Source of the DNA: Bradyrhizobiaceae bacterium Ga0074131
GTDB taxonomy: Bacteria > Pseudomonadota > Alphaproteobacteria > Rhizobiales > Xanthobacteraceae
Direction: 5' to 3'
Assembly: GCA_001464035.1 (NCBI GenBank)
Contig: LNEC01000012.1
Coordinates: forward strand, 124,001-188,000
Length of the DNA: 64,000 nucleotides
Below are positions 53,356-62,650 of the stretch, in pieces; position 1 is the first letter of the stretch; the number at the start of each line of letters is the position of its first letter. A program made the translations under genes and the position numbers. The notes beneath the pieces are model-generated. The model did no database searches and was not told the DNA's origin. It was given only the letters and a program-made list of their open reading frames with translations.

Positions 53356-53404
53356 ATTTCAACAAAGTCTACATGGCCGCGATCTGGGCTATTGCACCAA
53401 ATTA

Positions 53405-53419
53405 CTTTAAGTATAAAAT
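53405..53419 (+). promoter_or_regulatory. Candidate regulon site E (CTTTAAGTATAAAAT)
   Basis: A full match to CTTTARGTWTAAAAT, 85 bp before the preferred start of the CoA ligase and 49 bp after the hydrolase stop. It marks a separate promoter for the ligase-RidA pair. Confidence 0.55.
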
Positions 53420-53504
53420 GTTTTGGAGCAGTGTGCTGCCGGACGGCCTGGATATTGGTTTCAACCCTTTCATCCCGAAGACAGGGACGATGGAGGCGAT
53501 GGAA

Positions 53505-55202
53505 ATGTCAGGTGGAATTGCCAGCCCTGGTGTATCGCTTGGCCCATCGGGTCACGTTGACGACTTCGCGCGACGAAATCTTCCGCCGTTCGAGCAATGG
53601 CCGGAACTGCTCCTCGACCGGCCGGAGTTTCAGTATCCCGACTATATCAACGCCGCGGTGGAGCTGACGGACCGCATGGTGGAGCGAGGGTTCGGCGATC
53701 ATGTGGCGCTGATCGGCAATGGCCGCCAGCGCACCTACAAGGAACTGACGGACTGGTCGAACCGGCTTGCGCATGCATTGGTCGAGAACTACAGCGTCAA
53801 GCCCGGCAACCGCGTCCTGATCCGCTCGGGCAACAATCCGGCGCTGGTCGCGGCATGGCTCGCGGCCACCAAGGCAGGCGCCGTCGTCGTCAATACCATG
53901 CCGATGCTGCGCGCCGGTGAATTGACAACAATCGTCGACAAGGCGGAGATCGGTCTCGCGCTGACCGACAGCCGTATCGCGGACGAACTGGTCGCCTGCG
54001 CCAAGACCAGCCGCTTTCTCAGGCAGGTTGTTAATTTCGACGGAACGTCGAATCATGACGCCGAGCTGGACCGGGTGGCGCTGAGCAAGCCGGTGCGGTT
54101 CGATGCGGTCAGGACCGGCCGGGACGACGTGGCACTGCTGGGATTTACTTCCGGCACCACGGGGGAGCCGAAAGCGACGATGCATTTTCATCGCGATCTT
54201 CTGATCGTCGCCGATGGTTACGCCAGGGAAGTGCTCAAGGTCACGCCGGATGATGTCTTCGTCGGGTCGCCGCCGCTTGCCTTCACGTTTGGCTTAGGTG
54301 GCCTCGCGATCTTCCCGCTGCGGTTCGGCGCGACCGCGACACTGCTGGAAAACGCGGCGCCCGCCGAGATCGTCAAGATCATCGAGACCTACAAGGCCAC
54401 GATCTGCTTTACCTCGCCGACCGCGTATCGGGCGATGATGGCAGCGATGGACAAGGGCGCCGATCTGTCGTCGTTGCGTTTGGCGGTTTCGGCCGGAGAG
54501 ACTCTACCGGCGCCGGTGTTCGAAAGCTGGACCCGCAGGACCGGAAAGACCATTCTCGACGGCATCGGCAGCACGGAATTGCTCCATATCTTCATCACCA
54601 ACCGAACCGGCGACGCCGTCGCCGGCAGCACCGGGCAGCCGGTTTCCGGTTACGAGGCCAGGATCGTCGATGCCGACATGAACGAATTGCCGCCCGGCAC
54701 TGCCGGCAGATTGGCGGTTCGCGGTCCCACCGGATGCCGCTATCTCGCGGATTCCAGGCAGTCGAACTACGTCCGGGATGGCTGGAATCTGACCGGCGAT
54801 ACGTTCATCCGCGACGAGCAAGGCCGCTTTTCCTTCGTCGCCCGGTCGGACGACATGATCGTTTCCTCCGGCTACAACATCGCCGGCCCCGAGGTCGAAG
54901 CCGCATTGCTGGGCCATCCGGCCGTGGCCGAATGCGGCGTCGTCGGCGCCCCCGACGAGGCGCGCGGCATGATCGTCAAGGCCTATGTGGTGCTCGCACC
55001 CGGCGTCGACGGCGATGCCGCGCTGGCTGTCGAACTGCAGGATCACGTCAAGCGCGAGATCGCGCCCTACAAATATCCCCGCGCGGTCGAATTCGTCGCG
55101 CAACTGCCGAAGACCGGAACGGGCAAGCTGCAGCGATTTGCCCTGCGGCAGATGGCTCGGGCCGGAGCGGCTGCGCCGTCGTCCGGCATGGCTGCCGAAT
55201 AA
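53505..55202 (+). CDS. 2-aminobenzoate-CoA ligase-like aryl-CoA ligase
   Basis: A 565-residue adenylate-forming ligase with P-loop GFTSGTTGEPKATMHFHRD, A5 region DGIGSTELLHIF, hinge GWNLTGDTFIRDEQGRFSFVARSDDMIVSSGYNIAGPEVE and catalytic lysine in LPKTGTGKLQRF. SPPLAFTFGLGGLAIFPLRFGA and TSGTTGEPKATMHFH are typical of the benzoate/2-aminobenzoate-CoA ligase branch. GGAGG at 8 bases favours ATG 53505; ATG 53490 and 53499 are in frame. It would make the CoA ester used by the fused monooxygenase/reductase at 46390. The exact aryl acid is unproven. Confidence 0.85.
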   Translation: MSGGIASPGVSLGPSGHVDDFARRNLPPFEQWPELLLDRPEFQYPDYINAAVELTDRMVERGFGDHVALIGNGRQRTYKELTDWSNRLAHALVENYSVKPGNRVLIRSGNNPALVAAWLAATKAGAVVVNTMPMLRAGELTTIVDKAEIGLALTDSRIADELVACAKTSRFLRQVVNFDGTSNHDAELDRVALSKPVRFDAVRTGRDDVALLGFTSGTTGEPKATMHFHRDLLIVADGYAREVLKVTPDDVFVGSPPLAFTFGLGGLAIFPLRFGATATLLENAAPAEIVKIIETYKATICFTSPTAYRAMMAAMDKGADLSSLRLAVSAGETLPAPVFESWTRRTGKTILDGIGSTELLHIFITNRTGDAVAGSTGQPVSGYEARIVDADMNELPPGTAGRLAVRGPTGCRYLADSRQSNYVRDGWNLTGDTFIRDEQGRFSFVARSDDMIVSSGYNIAGPEVEAALLGHPAVAECGVVGAPDEARGMIVKAYVVLAPGVDGDAALAVELQDHVKREIAPYKYPRAVEFVAQLPKTGTGKLQRFALRQMARAGAAAPSSGMAAE

Positions 55203-55224
55203 TGCATTGGATGGAGATCTGTTT

Positions 55225-55683
55225 GTGAGCACGCCAAACGCGCCTACCCTTGCGGTGCTGCCGATTGCCAAGGACGAGGTGCCGGCTGCGGGTCCGCAGG
55301 TCTTGCAACCTGGCGGCTGGCCGGCGCCCAAGGGATACGCCAACGGCATGGCGGCTGACGGCCGCCTCGTGGTGACCGGCGGCGTCATCGGATGGGACAA
55401 TCAGGGGCACCTGCCCGCTGATTTTGTCGCCCAGGTCCGTCAGACCCTCAGCAACATCTCAGCCATTCTTGGCGAGGGCGGCGCCCGGCCGGAACACCTG
55501 GTTCGCCTCACCTGGTATGTCGTCGATATCGAAGAGTATCTGGCGAACCTGAAAATGCTGGGCCGGATCTATCGCGAGATCTTCGGCACACATTATCCGG
55601 CCATGGCGCTGGTCCAGGTCGTGCGCCTTGTGGAAAGGGCGGCGCGGGTCGAAATCGAGGCGACGGCGGTGGTGCCGCGTTGA
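55225..55683 (+). CDS. RidA family (YjgF/YER057c/UK114) protein
   Basis: A 152-residue RidA protein with the family end VRLVERAARVEIEATAVV, in which VRL carries the arginine used by RidA for imine hydrolysis. The GTG at 55225 has GGAG eight bases upstream. It follows the ligase by 22 bp in one operon. RidA proteins release ammonia from enamines and imines. The product of 2-aminobenzoyl-CoA monooxygenase/reductase is an enamine-type 2-amino-5-oxocyclohexenecarboxyl-CoA, so a deaminating role in this pathway is chemically attractive but inferred. Confidence 0.87.
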   Translation: MSTPNAPTLAVLPIAKDEVPAAGPQVLQPGGWPAPKGYANGMAADGRLVVTGGVIGWDNQGHLPADFVAQVRQTLSNISAILGEGGARPEHLVRLTWYVVDIEEYLANLKMLGRIYREIFGTHYPAMALVQVVRLVERAARVEIEATAVVPR

Positions 55684-55890
55684 ATGAATCCCCGCACGGC
55701 GGCTGTGGATTTGTTATTTTAGGGCTTCAGGACCGCTGATTCGGCGAATTGAACCTCGACGCCGAAGCAGTACTCAGCCAGGCAGAAGCGATCTAGCGCA
55801 GCAACAAAACTGTGCAGATCGCGAAATACGCGGTTTTTCAGCTAGATTCCCAATACTGTCTGCGATGCGAATCAACATACAGGAGCCCAA

Positions 55891-56190
55891 ATGGCAGTAC
55901 AGATGACAAAGTCGCAGCTGATCGAGAAGATCTCTGCCGAGAACGATATCGCGAAAAAGGACGTCAAGGGCGTGCTCGAGACGTTGGCGACTATTGGATA
56001 CAAGGAGCTCAAGAAGGCCGGCGTTTTCCTTGTTCCTGGATTTGCCAAATTCGTGGTGATCAAGAAGCCCGCCACCAAGGCGCGCAAGGGCACGAACCCT
56101 TTCACCGGCGAGCCGATGATGTTCAAAGCCAAGCCGGCTCGAAAAATTGTCAGAGCACGCCCCGTCAAGGCGGCAAAAGACTCGGTGTAA
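55891..56190 (+). CDS. HU-family histone-like DNA-binding protein
   Basis: A 99-residue basic protein. TKSQLIEKISAENDIAKKDVKGVLETLATIGYKEL forms the helical part. The beta-arm part (GFAKFVVIKKPATKARKGTNPFTGEPMMFKAKPARKIV) has NPFTGE in place of the usual NPxTGE, which fits HU/IHF. AGGAG precedes ATG 55891. It stands alone, with its own 207-bp leader (55684-55890, no other gene seen) and terminator. It bends or compacts DNA. Confidence 0.9.
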   Translation: MAVQMTKSQLIEKISAENDIAKKDVKGVLETLATIGYKELKKAGVFLVPGFAKFVVIKKPATKARKGTNPFTGEPMMFKAKPARKIVRARPVKAAKDSV

Positions 56191-56196
56191 AGCTTC

Positions 56197-56220
56197 AAAA
56201 GGTCCCATTCGGGACCTTTT
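56197..56220 (+). terminator. Rho-independent terminator after HU gene
   Basis: A perfect 10-bp stem AAAAGGTCCC/GGGACCTTTT around ATTC starts 7 bases after the HU stop. Its A and T ends let it work in both directions, though the BVMO gene on the other strand ends 117 bp away. Confidence 0.85.
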
Positions 56221-56337
56221 GCATTTTGGGAACGGGTGAACACGGCCGGCTACGCTCAGCCTGCCGGACGGAGTGTCCATCGATTCGTATCGCGCGGTCG
56301 AGGCGAAGCGTTCACGGCTACGGCGACGCGACGCTGC

Positions 56338-57978
<1,641 letters not shown>

Positions 57979-58091
57979 ATGCTGTCGCTCCCTGCCGGCG
58001 TCGTAAACCGGATGCGTTGTCGGTCACGCAGGCTAATCAGCGCGTGGGGCGTCGTGCAATGGTCATTGCGCCAACCGGGCTATGCGCAAAC

Positions 58092-58961
58092 CTAACCCCG
58101 CCGCACGCTCGCACCGCCGTCCACCGGCAGCGTCACGCCGGTAATGAAGCTCGCCTCGTCCGAGGCCAGGAACAGGGCCGCGTTGGCGACGTCCCAACCG
58201 GTACCCATCTTCCGGCGCAACGGCACTTTGGCGTCGCGCTCGGCCTCGACCTCGGCGCGACTCTTCTTGAATTCCCGGGCCCGGGTGTCGACCGCCATCG
58301 GCGTGTTCATCAATCCGGGCAGAATGACGTTGGCGCGGATACCGTACTGGGCATTCTGGTAGGCGAGCTGCTCGGTAAAGGAGATCATCGCCGATTTGGT
58401 CGCCTTGTAGGCGACGTAGGGATAAGTGGTGATGGCGGCCATCGAGGAAATGTTGATGATGACGCCGCTCATCTGCCGGCGCATGATCGGGATGACGTGC
58501 TTGGCTGCAAAAATGCAGCTCTTGAGATTGATGGCGACGCAGCGGTCGAGCGCCTCCTCGGTGAGATCGAGCAACTCGGCATCGCCGCCGGCGATGCTGA
58601 CTCCCACATTATTGTGCAGGATGTCAATGCGGTCCCAGCGGGTGAGCGCGTCGGCTACCATGGCCTCCAGCTCGGCATTGCTGGTAACGTCGGTCTTGAA
58701 CGCTGCCGCGGTGCCGCCGCCGGCGCCGATCATGTCGACGGTTTCCTGGGCCGACTGGAGATTGTGATCCACGCACAGCACGCGGGCGCCTTCCCGCGCG
58801 AAGGTGAGGGCGGTGGCACGGCCGTTGCCGATGCCCTCGCCGGGACTCTGGCCAGCTCCGACGACGATGGCGACGCGATCTTTCAGACGCACGTTGCGCT
58901 TGAGCATATCGCAATACTCGGGTGCAACCTGTTCGGCCTCGAGATTGGGTGGGCGAGCCAT
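58092..58961 (-). CDS. Short-chain dehydrogenase/reductase
   Basis: A 289-residue SDR. The cofactor motif is extended (VVGAGQSPGEGIGNGRATAL in place of a compact TGxxxGxG). NNVG stands in for NAG. A catalytic serine lies in INISSMA and Y-x3-K in YKATKSA. About 28 residues precede the domain. Upstream gene of a pair with the BVMO, suggesting alcohol to ketone to ester steps on an unknown substrate. Confidence 0.87.
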   Translation of the reverse strand: MARPPNLEAEQVAPEYCDMLKRNVRLKDRVAIVVGAGQSPGEGIGNGRATALTFAREGARVLCVDHNLQSAQETVDMIGAGGGTAAAFKTDVTSNAELEAMVADALTRWDRIDILHNNVGVSIAGGDAELLDLTEEALDRCVAINLKSCIFAAKHVIPIMRRQMSGVIINISSMAAITTYPYVAYKATKSAMISFTEQLAYQNAQYGIRANVILPGLMNTPMAVDTRAREFKKSRAEVEAERDAKVPLRRKMGTGWDVANAALFLASDEASFITGVTLPVDGGASVRRG

Positions 58962-59261
58962 CTTTGTTGTTCCTCACTTGTACCGCGACCTGAGATGCGG
59001 TTAATCGCGCTCGGTGACCGCTGTATTCGGTGCACGACCGAACCTTCCACCACGCAAACTTGCTCTGCTTCCCGTCGTCGCACAATCGGGATTCGAGAGC
59101 GATCTGGAGGCGGCCTTCTCGCACAGCCGACGCTTATCTGGTCAATTCCGTAATACGGGACAAAATTCTGCTTGCATCGGAAACCAGCGCGCTGGGAGAG
59201 TCCTTGCGCATCCTGCTCGATCCCACCATCAAGGATCGCTGAGTTTCAAACGGACACATCC
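58962..59261. other. Divergent intergenic region, possible gene remnant
   Basis: This 300-bp stretch separates the SDR (minus) and carboxylase (plus) genes. A 70-codon frame on the plus strand (59030-59242) ends in VNSVIRDKILLASETSALGE and then RILLDPTIKDR. Its last 35 residues look like a protein C-terminus, while its first half does not. It may be the tail of a deleted gene or chance. I see no operator of either family here. Confidence 0.3.
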
Positions 59262-62200
59262 ATGCCCTTTCACAAACTGCTGATCGCCAATCGCGGCGAG
59301 ATCGCCATTCGCATCAGCCGTGCGGCCGGCGAAAGCGGCCTTGCCACCGTCGCCATCCACCCGTCGGACGATGCGCTGTCGCTGCACGTCCGCGCCGCCG
59401 ACGAGAGTTTCGAAATTCCGGGGCGGGGCGCACGCGGCTATCTCGATATCGAGGCGGTTGTCGCCGCCGCCAGGGCGACCAACTGCGACGCGCTGCACCC
59501 CGGTTATGGCTTCCTCAGCGAAAATTCGCGGCTGGCGCGACGTTGCGCCGAGGAGGGTATCGTTTTCGTCGGGCCGTCTCCCGAGGCGCTCGATCTGTTC
59601 GGCGACAAGATTGCAGCCAAGCGGTTCGCCAAATGCTGCGGCTTGCCCGTTATCGAAGGGACCGGCGGTCCGACCTCGCTGGAGGAGACGAAGGCGTTCC
59701 TGGCCTCGCTCGGCAGCGGCGGCGCGGTCATGATCAAGGCCGTGGCCGGCGGCGGCGGGCGCGGCATGCGATTCGTCGAGGACGCCTCAAAGCTCGAGGA
59801 AGCCTATGCGCGCTGCCAGTCCGAGGCGAAGGCCGCCTTCGGAAACGCCAGCGTCTATGTCGAGCGCCTGATCCGCAAGGCGCGCCATATCGAGGTGCAG
59901 ATCATCGGCGACCGTCATGGTGCGATCAGCCATTTGTGGGAGCGCGAATGCACGATCCAGCGGCGCAACCAGAAGCTCATCGAAGTCGCACCCAGTCCCT
60001 CGTTGAGCGATGGCCTGCGCGCGCGCATTATCGACGCCGCCAGGCAGCTGGCGGCCGCCGCGCATTACGACAACCTCGGCACCTTCGAATTCCTGGTCGA
60101 CGGCGAAGTCGCCTCTGGCGATCCGGCGTTCGCCTTCATCGAGGCCAATCCGCGCCTTCAGGTGGAGCATACCGTGACCGAGGAGGTGCTCGGCATCGAT
60201 CTCGTGAAGTCGCAGCTCGCGGTCGCCGCCGGTGCAAGCCTGGCCTCGCTCGGCCTGGCGCAGGCCGACGTCCCGGCGCCGCGCGGCTTTGCCATGCAGC
60301 TTCGCATCAACATGGAGGTGATGGACGAGAGCGGCGCAACCAAGCCGACCGGGGGCACACTTGATGTGTTCGATCCGCCGTCCGGCCCGGGCGTGCGGGT
60401 CGACACCTTTGGCTATGCGGGATACAGGACCAGTGCGGCCTTCGACTCGCTGCTGGCCAAGGTCATCGTTCATTCGCCCGCCGCGAACTGGCCAGATGTG
60501 GTCAAGAAAGCCGCACGCGCCTTGCGCGAATTCCGTATCGCGGGTGTCGCCACCAATGTTCCGTTCATACAGGCAGTGCTGGCGCACCCCGATTTTGTCG
60601 ATAACCGCATCAGCACCGGTTTTATCGATACCCATGTCGCAGCACTGGTCGGCGCATCCAGGGAGATGGCGCGGCCGCTGTTCTTCGCGAGCACGAACGC
60701 TGCGGGCGAAGCGGCTCGGTCCTCCAAGGCCGGCGATCCGGCCGTCGCTCCTGCGGGATCGGTGGCGGTGCCGGCGCCTCTGCAAGGCACCATCGTCGCG
60801 ATCGAGGTGGCCGAGGGGGACCTGGTCCGTCCGGGGCAGCAGATCGCCATCCTCGAATCCATGAAAATGGAACACCTCGTCACCGCTCCGCACGGCGGCA
60901 AGGTCACGAAGATTCTCGCCGGAAGTGGCGCGACGCTGATGCACGGCGAGGCCATCCTGTTTCTCGAACCCGCCGAGGTAGAGCGCGACGCGGCCGAGGA
61001 AGAAGCGGTTATCGATCTCGACCACATTCGCCCCGATCTTGCGGAGGCCATCGCGCGTCATGCCATCACGCTCGACGCCAGCCGCCCCGCGGCGGTCTCG
61101 CGCCGGCGCAAGACCAATCAGCGAACGGCGCGGGAAAACATCGCCCAGCTGGTCGACGAGGGCTCCTTCGTTGAATACGGATCGCTGGCGATTGCCGCGC
61201 AGCGCCGCCGGCGCAAGGTCGACGACCTCATCAAGAACACGCCCGCCGACGGACTGATAGCCGGCGTGGCCACCGTCAACGCCGAGCAATTCGGTGAGCA
61301 CGACGCCCGCTGCATGGTGATCTCCTACGACTATACCGTGCTCGCCGGCACCCAGGGCCACATGAATCACAAGAAGATCGACCGTATGCTCGGCCTTGCG
61401 GAGCAGTGGCGGATGCCGCTGGTCTTTTATGGCGAAGGCGGCGGCGGCCGCCCCGGCGATACCGACCGGCTCGGCATGACCGGTCTCGACGGGCCGTCAT
61501 TCGTGCAGTTCGCCAAGCTGTCCGGTCTGGTGCCGGTCGTGGGCGTGGTGTCCGGCTATTGCTTCGCCGGCAATGCCGCGATGCTCGGCTGCTGCGACGT
61601 CATCATCGCGACGCAGAATGCCTCGATCGGCATGGGCGGGCCGGCGATGATCGAGGGCGGTGGCCTCGGCGTCTATCATCCCGCCGAGGTCGGGCCGGTG
61701 TCGTTTCAGGCGCCGAACGGCGTCATCGACATTCTGGTCGAAGACGAGGAGGAAGCCACCAGCGCTGCGCAGAAATACCTGTCCTACTTTCAAGGCTCGG
61801 TCGCCTCCTGGAAGGCAAGGGATCAGCGCCTGCTGCGGCGCGCCATCCCCGAAAACCGGCTTCGCGTCTATGACATCCGCGCCGTCATCGAGCTTCTCGC
61901 GGACGAGGGATCGGTGCTCGAAATACGCCGGGATTTCGGCGTCGGGATGATCACGGCCTTGGTTCGCATCGAAGGCAGGCCGTTCGGCTTGATCGCCAAC
62001 AACCCAAAACACCTCGGCGGTGCGATCGATGCGCCGGCGGGGGACAAGGCCGCGCGCTTCATGCAGCTTTGCGACGCCTTCGACATTCCGATCGTGTCGC
62101 TGTGCGATACGCCGGGCTTCATGGTGGGGCCCGAGGCCGAGAAGACCGCGATCGTGCGCCACGTCGCCCGCATGTTCGTGACCGGAGCGAGCCTCACCGT

Positions 62201-62582
62201 GCCGCTGTTCGGCGTCGTGCTGCGCAAGGGCTACGGCCTTGGGGCGCAGTCGATGATCGGCGGGGGCTTCCACGCCTCCTTCTTCACCGTGGCATGGCCG
62301 ACCGGCGAATTCGGCGGCATGGGGCTGGAAGGCTATGTGCGGCTTGGCTTCCGCAAGGAGATGGAAGCGATCGCCGACCCGGCCGAGCGCGAGAAATACT
62401 ACCAGGCCAAGGTCGCGGAGCTCTATGCCAACGGCAAGGCGACCTCCATCGCGTCGGTGCTCGAGATTGACGAGGTGATCGACCCGGCCGAGACCCGCCG
62501 CTGGATCATGTCCGGCCTGCGGTCGGTGCCGAAGCCCGCGCCGCGCGCCCATCGCAAGCGCCCCTGCATCGATGCCTGGTAG
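59262..62582 (+). CDS. Single-chain biotin-dependent acyl-CoA carboxylase
   Basis: A 1106-residue protein carrying all activities in one chain. The biotin carboxylase is at about 1-445 (LIANRGEIAIRI; ATP loop KAVAGGGGRGMR; ANPRLQVEHTVTEEV). The biotin carrier is at about 510-580 with ESMKME, lysine 535 being biotinylated. The carboxyltransferase is at about 600-1095 (GVVSGYCFAGNAAMLGCCD; GGAIDAPAGDKAARFMQLCD; FGVVLRKGYGLGAQSMIGGG). It uses ATP and bicarbonate to carboxylate an acyl-CoA. Fused architecture is known from the long-chain acyl-CoA carboxylase of Mycobacterium avium paratuberculosis. It could process CoA esters from the nearby pathways. The substrate is unknown. Confidence 0.92.
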   Translation: MPFHKLLIANRGEIAIRISRAAGESGLATVAIHPSDDALSLHVRAADESFEIPGRGARGYLDIEAVVAAARATNCDALHPGYGFLSENSRLARRCAEEGIVFVGPSPEALDLFGDKIAAKRFAKCCGLPVIEGTGGPTSLEETKAFLASLGSGGAVMIKAVAGGGGRGMRFVEDASKLEEAYARCQSEAKAAFGNASVYVERLIRKARHIEVQIIGDRHGAISHLWERECTIQRRNQKLIEVAPSPSLSDGLRARIIDAARQLAAAAHYDNLGTFEFLVDGEVASGDPAFAFIEANPRLQVEHTVTEEVLGIDLVKSQLAVAAGASLASLGLAQADVPAPRGFAMQLRINMEVMDESGATKPTGGTLDVFDPPSGPGVRVDTFGYAGYRTSAAFDSLLAKVIVHSPAANWPDVVKKAARALREFRIAGVATNVPFIQAVLAHPDFVDNRISTGFIDTHVAALVGASREMARPLFFASTNAAGEAARSSKAGDPAVAPAGSVAVPAPLQGTIVAIEVAEGDLVRPGQQIAILESMKMEHLVTAPHGGKVTKILAGSGATLMHGEAILFLEPAEVERDAAEEEAVIDLDHIRPDLAEAIARHAITLDASRPAAVSRRRKTNQRTARENIAQLVDEGSFVEYGSLAIAAQRRRRKVDDLIKNTPADGLIAGVATVNAEQFGEHDARCMVISYDYTVLAGTQGHMNHKKIDRMLGLAEQWRMPLVFYGEGGGGRPGDTDRLGMTGLDGPSFVQFAKLSGLVPVVGVVSGYCFAGNAAMLGCCDVIIATQNASIGMGGPAMIEGGGLGVYHPAEVGPVSFQAPNGVIDILVEDEEEATSAAQKYLSYFQGSVASWKARDQRLLRRAIPENRLRVYDIRAVIELLADEGSVLEIRRDFGVGMITALVRIEGRPFGLIANNPKHLGGAIDAPAGDKAARFMQLCDAFDIPIVSLCDTPGFMVGPEAEKTAIVRHVARMFVTGASLTVPLFGVVLRKGYGLGAQSMIGGGFHASFFTVAWPTGEFGGMGLEGYVRLGFRKEMEAIADPAEREKYYQAKVAELYANGKATSIASVLEIDEVIDPAETRRWIMSGLRSVPKPAPRAHRKRPCIDAW

Positions 62583-62650
62583 GATGCTGCTCCCCCGAAC
62601 GCGCTACGCCGATCATGCGGATCGCGAGGGCTCGTGCGTGCCGACAACCC

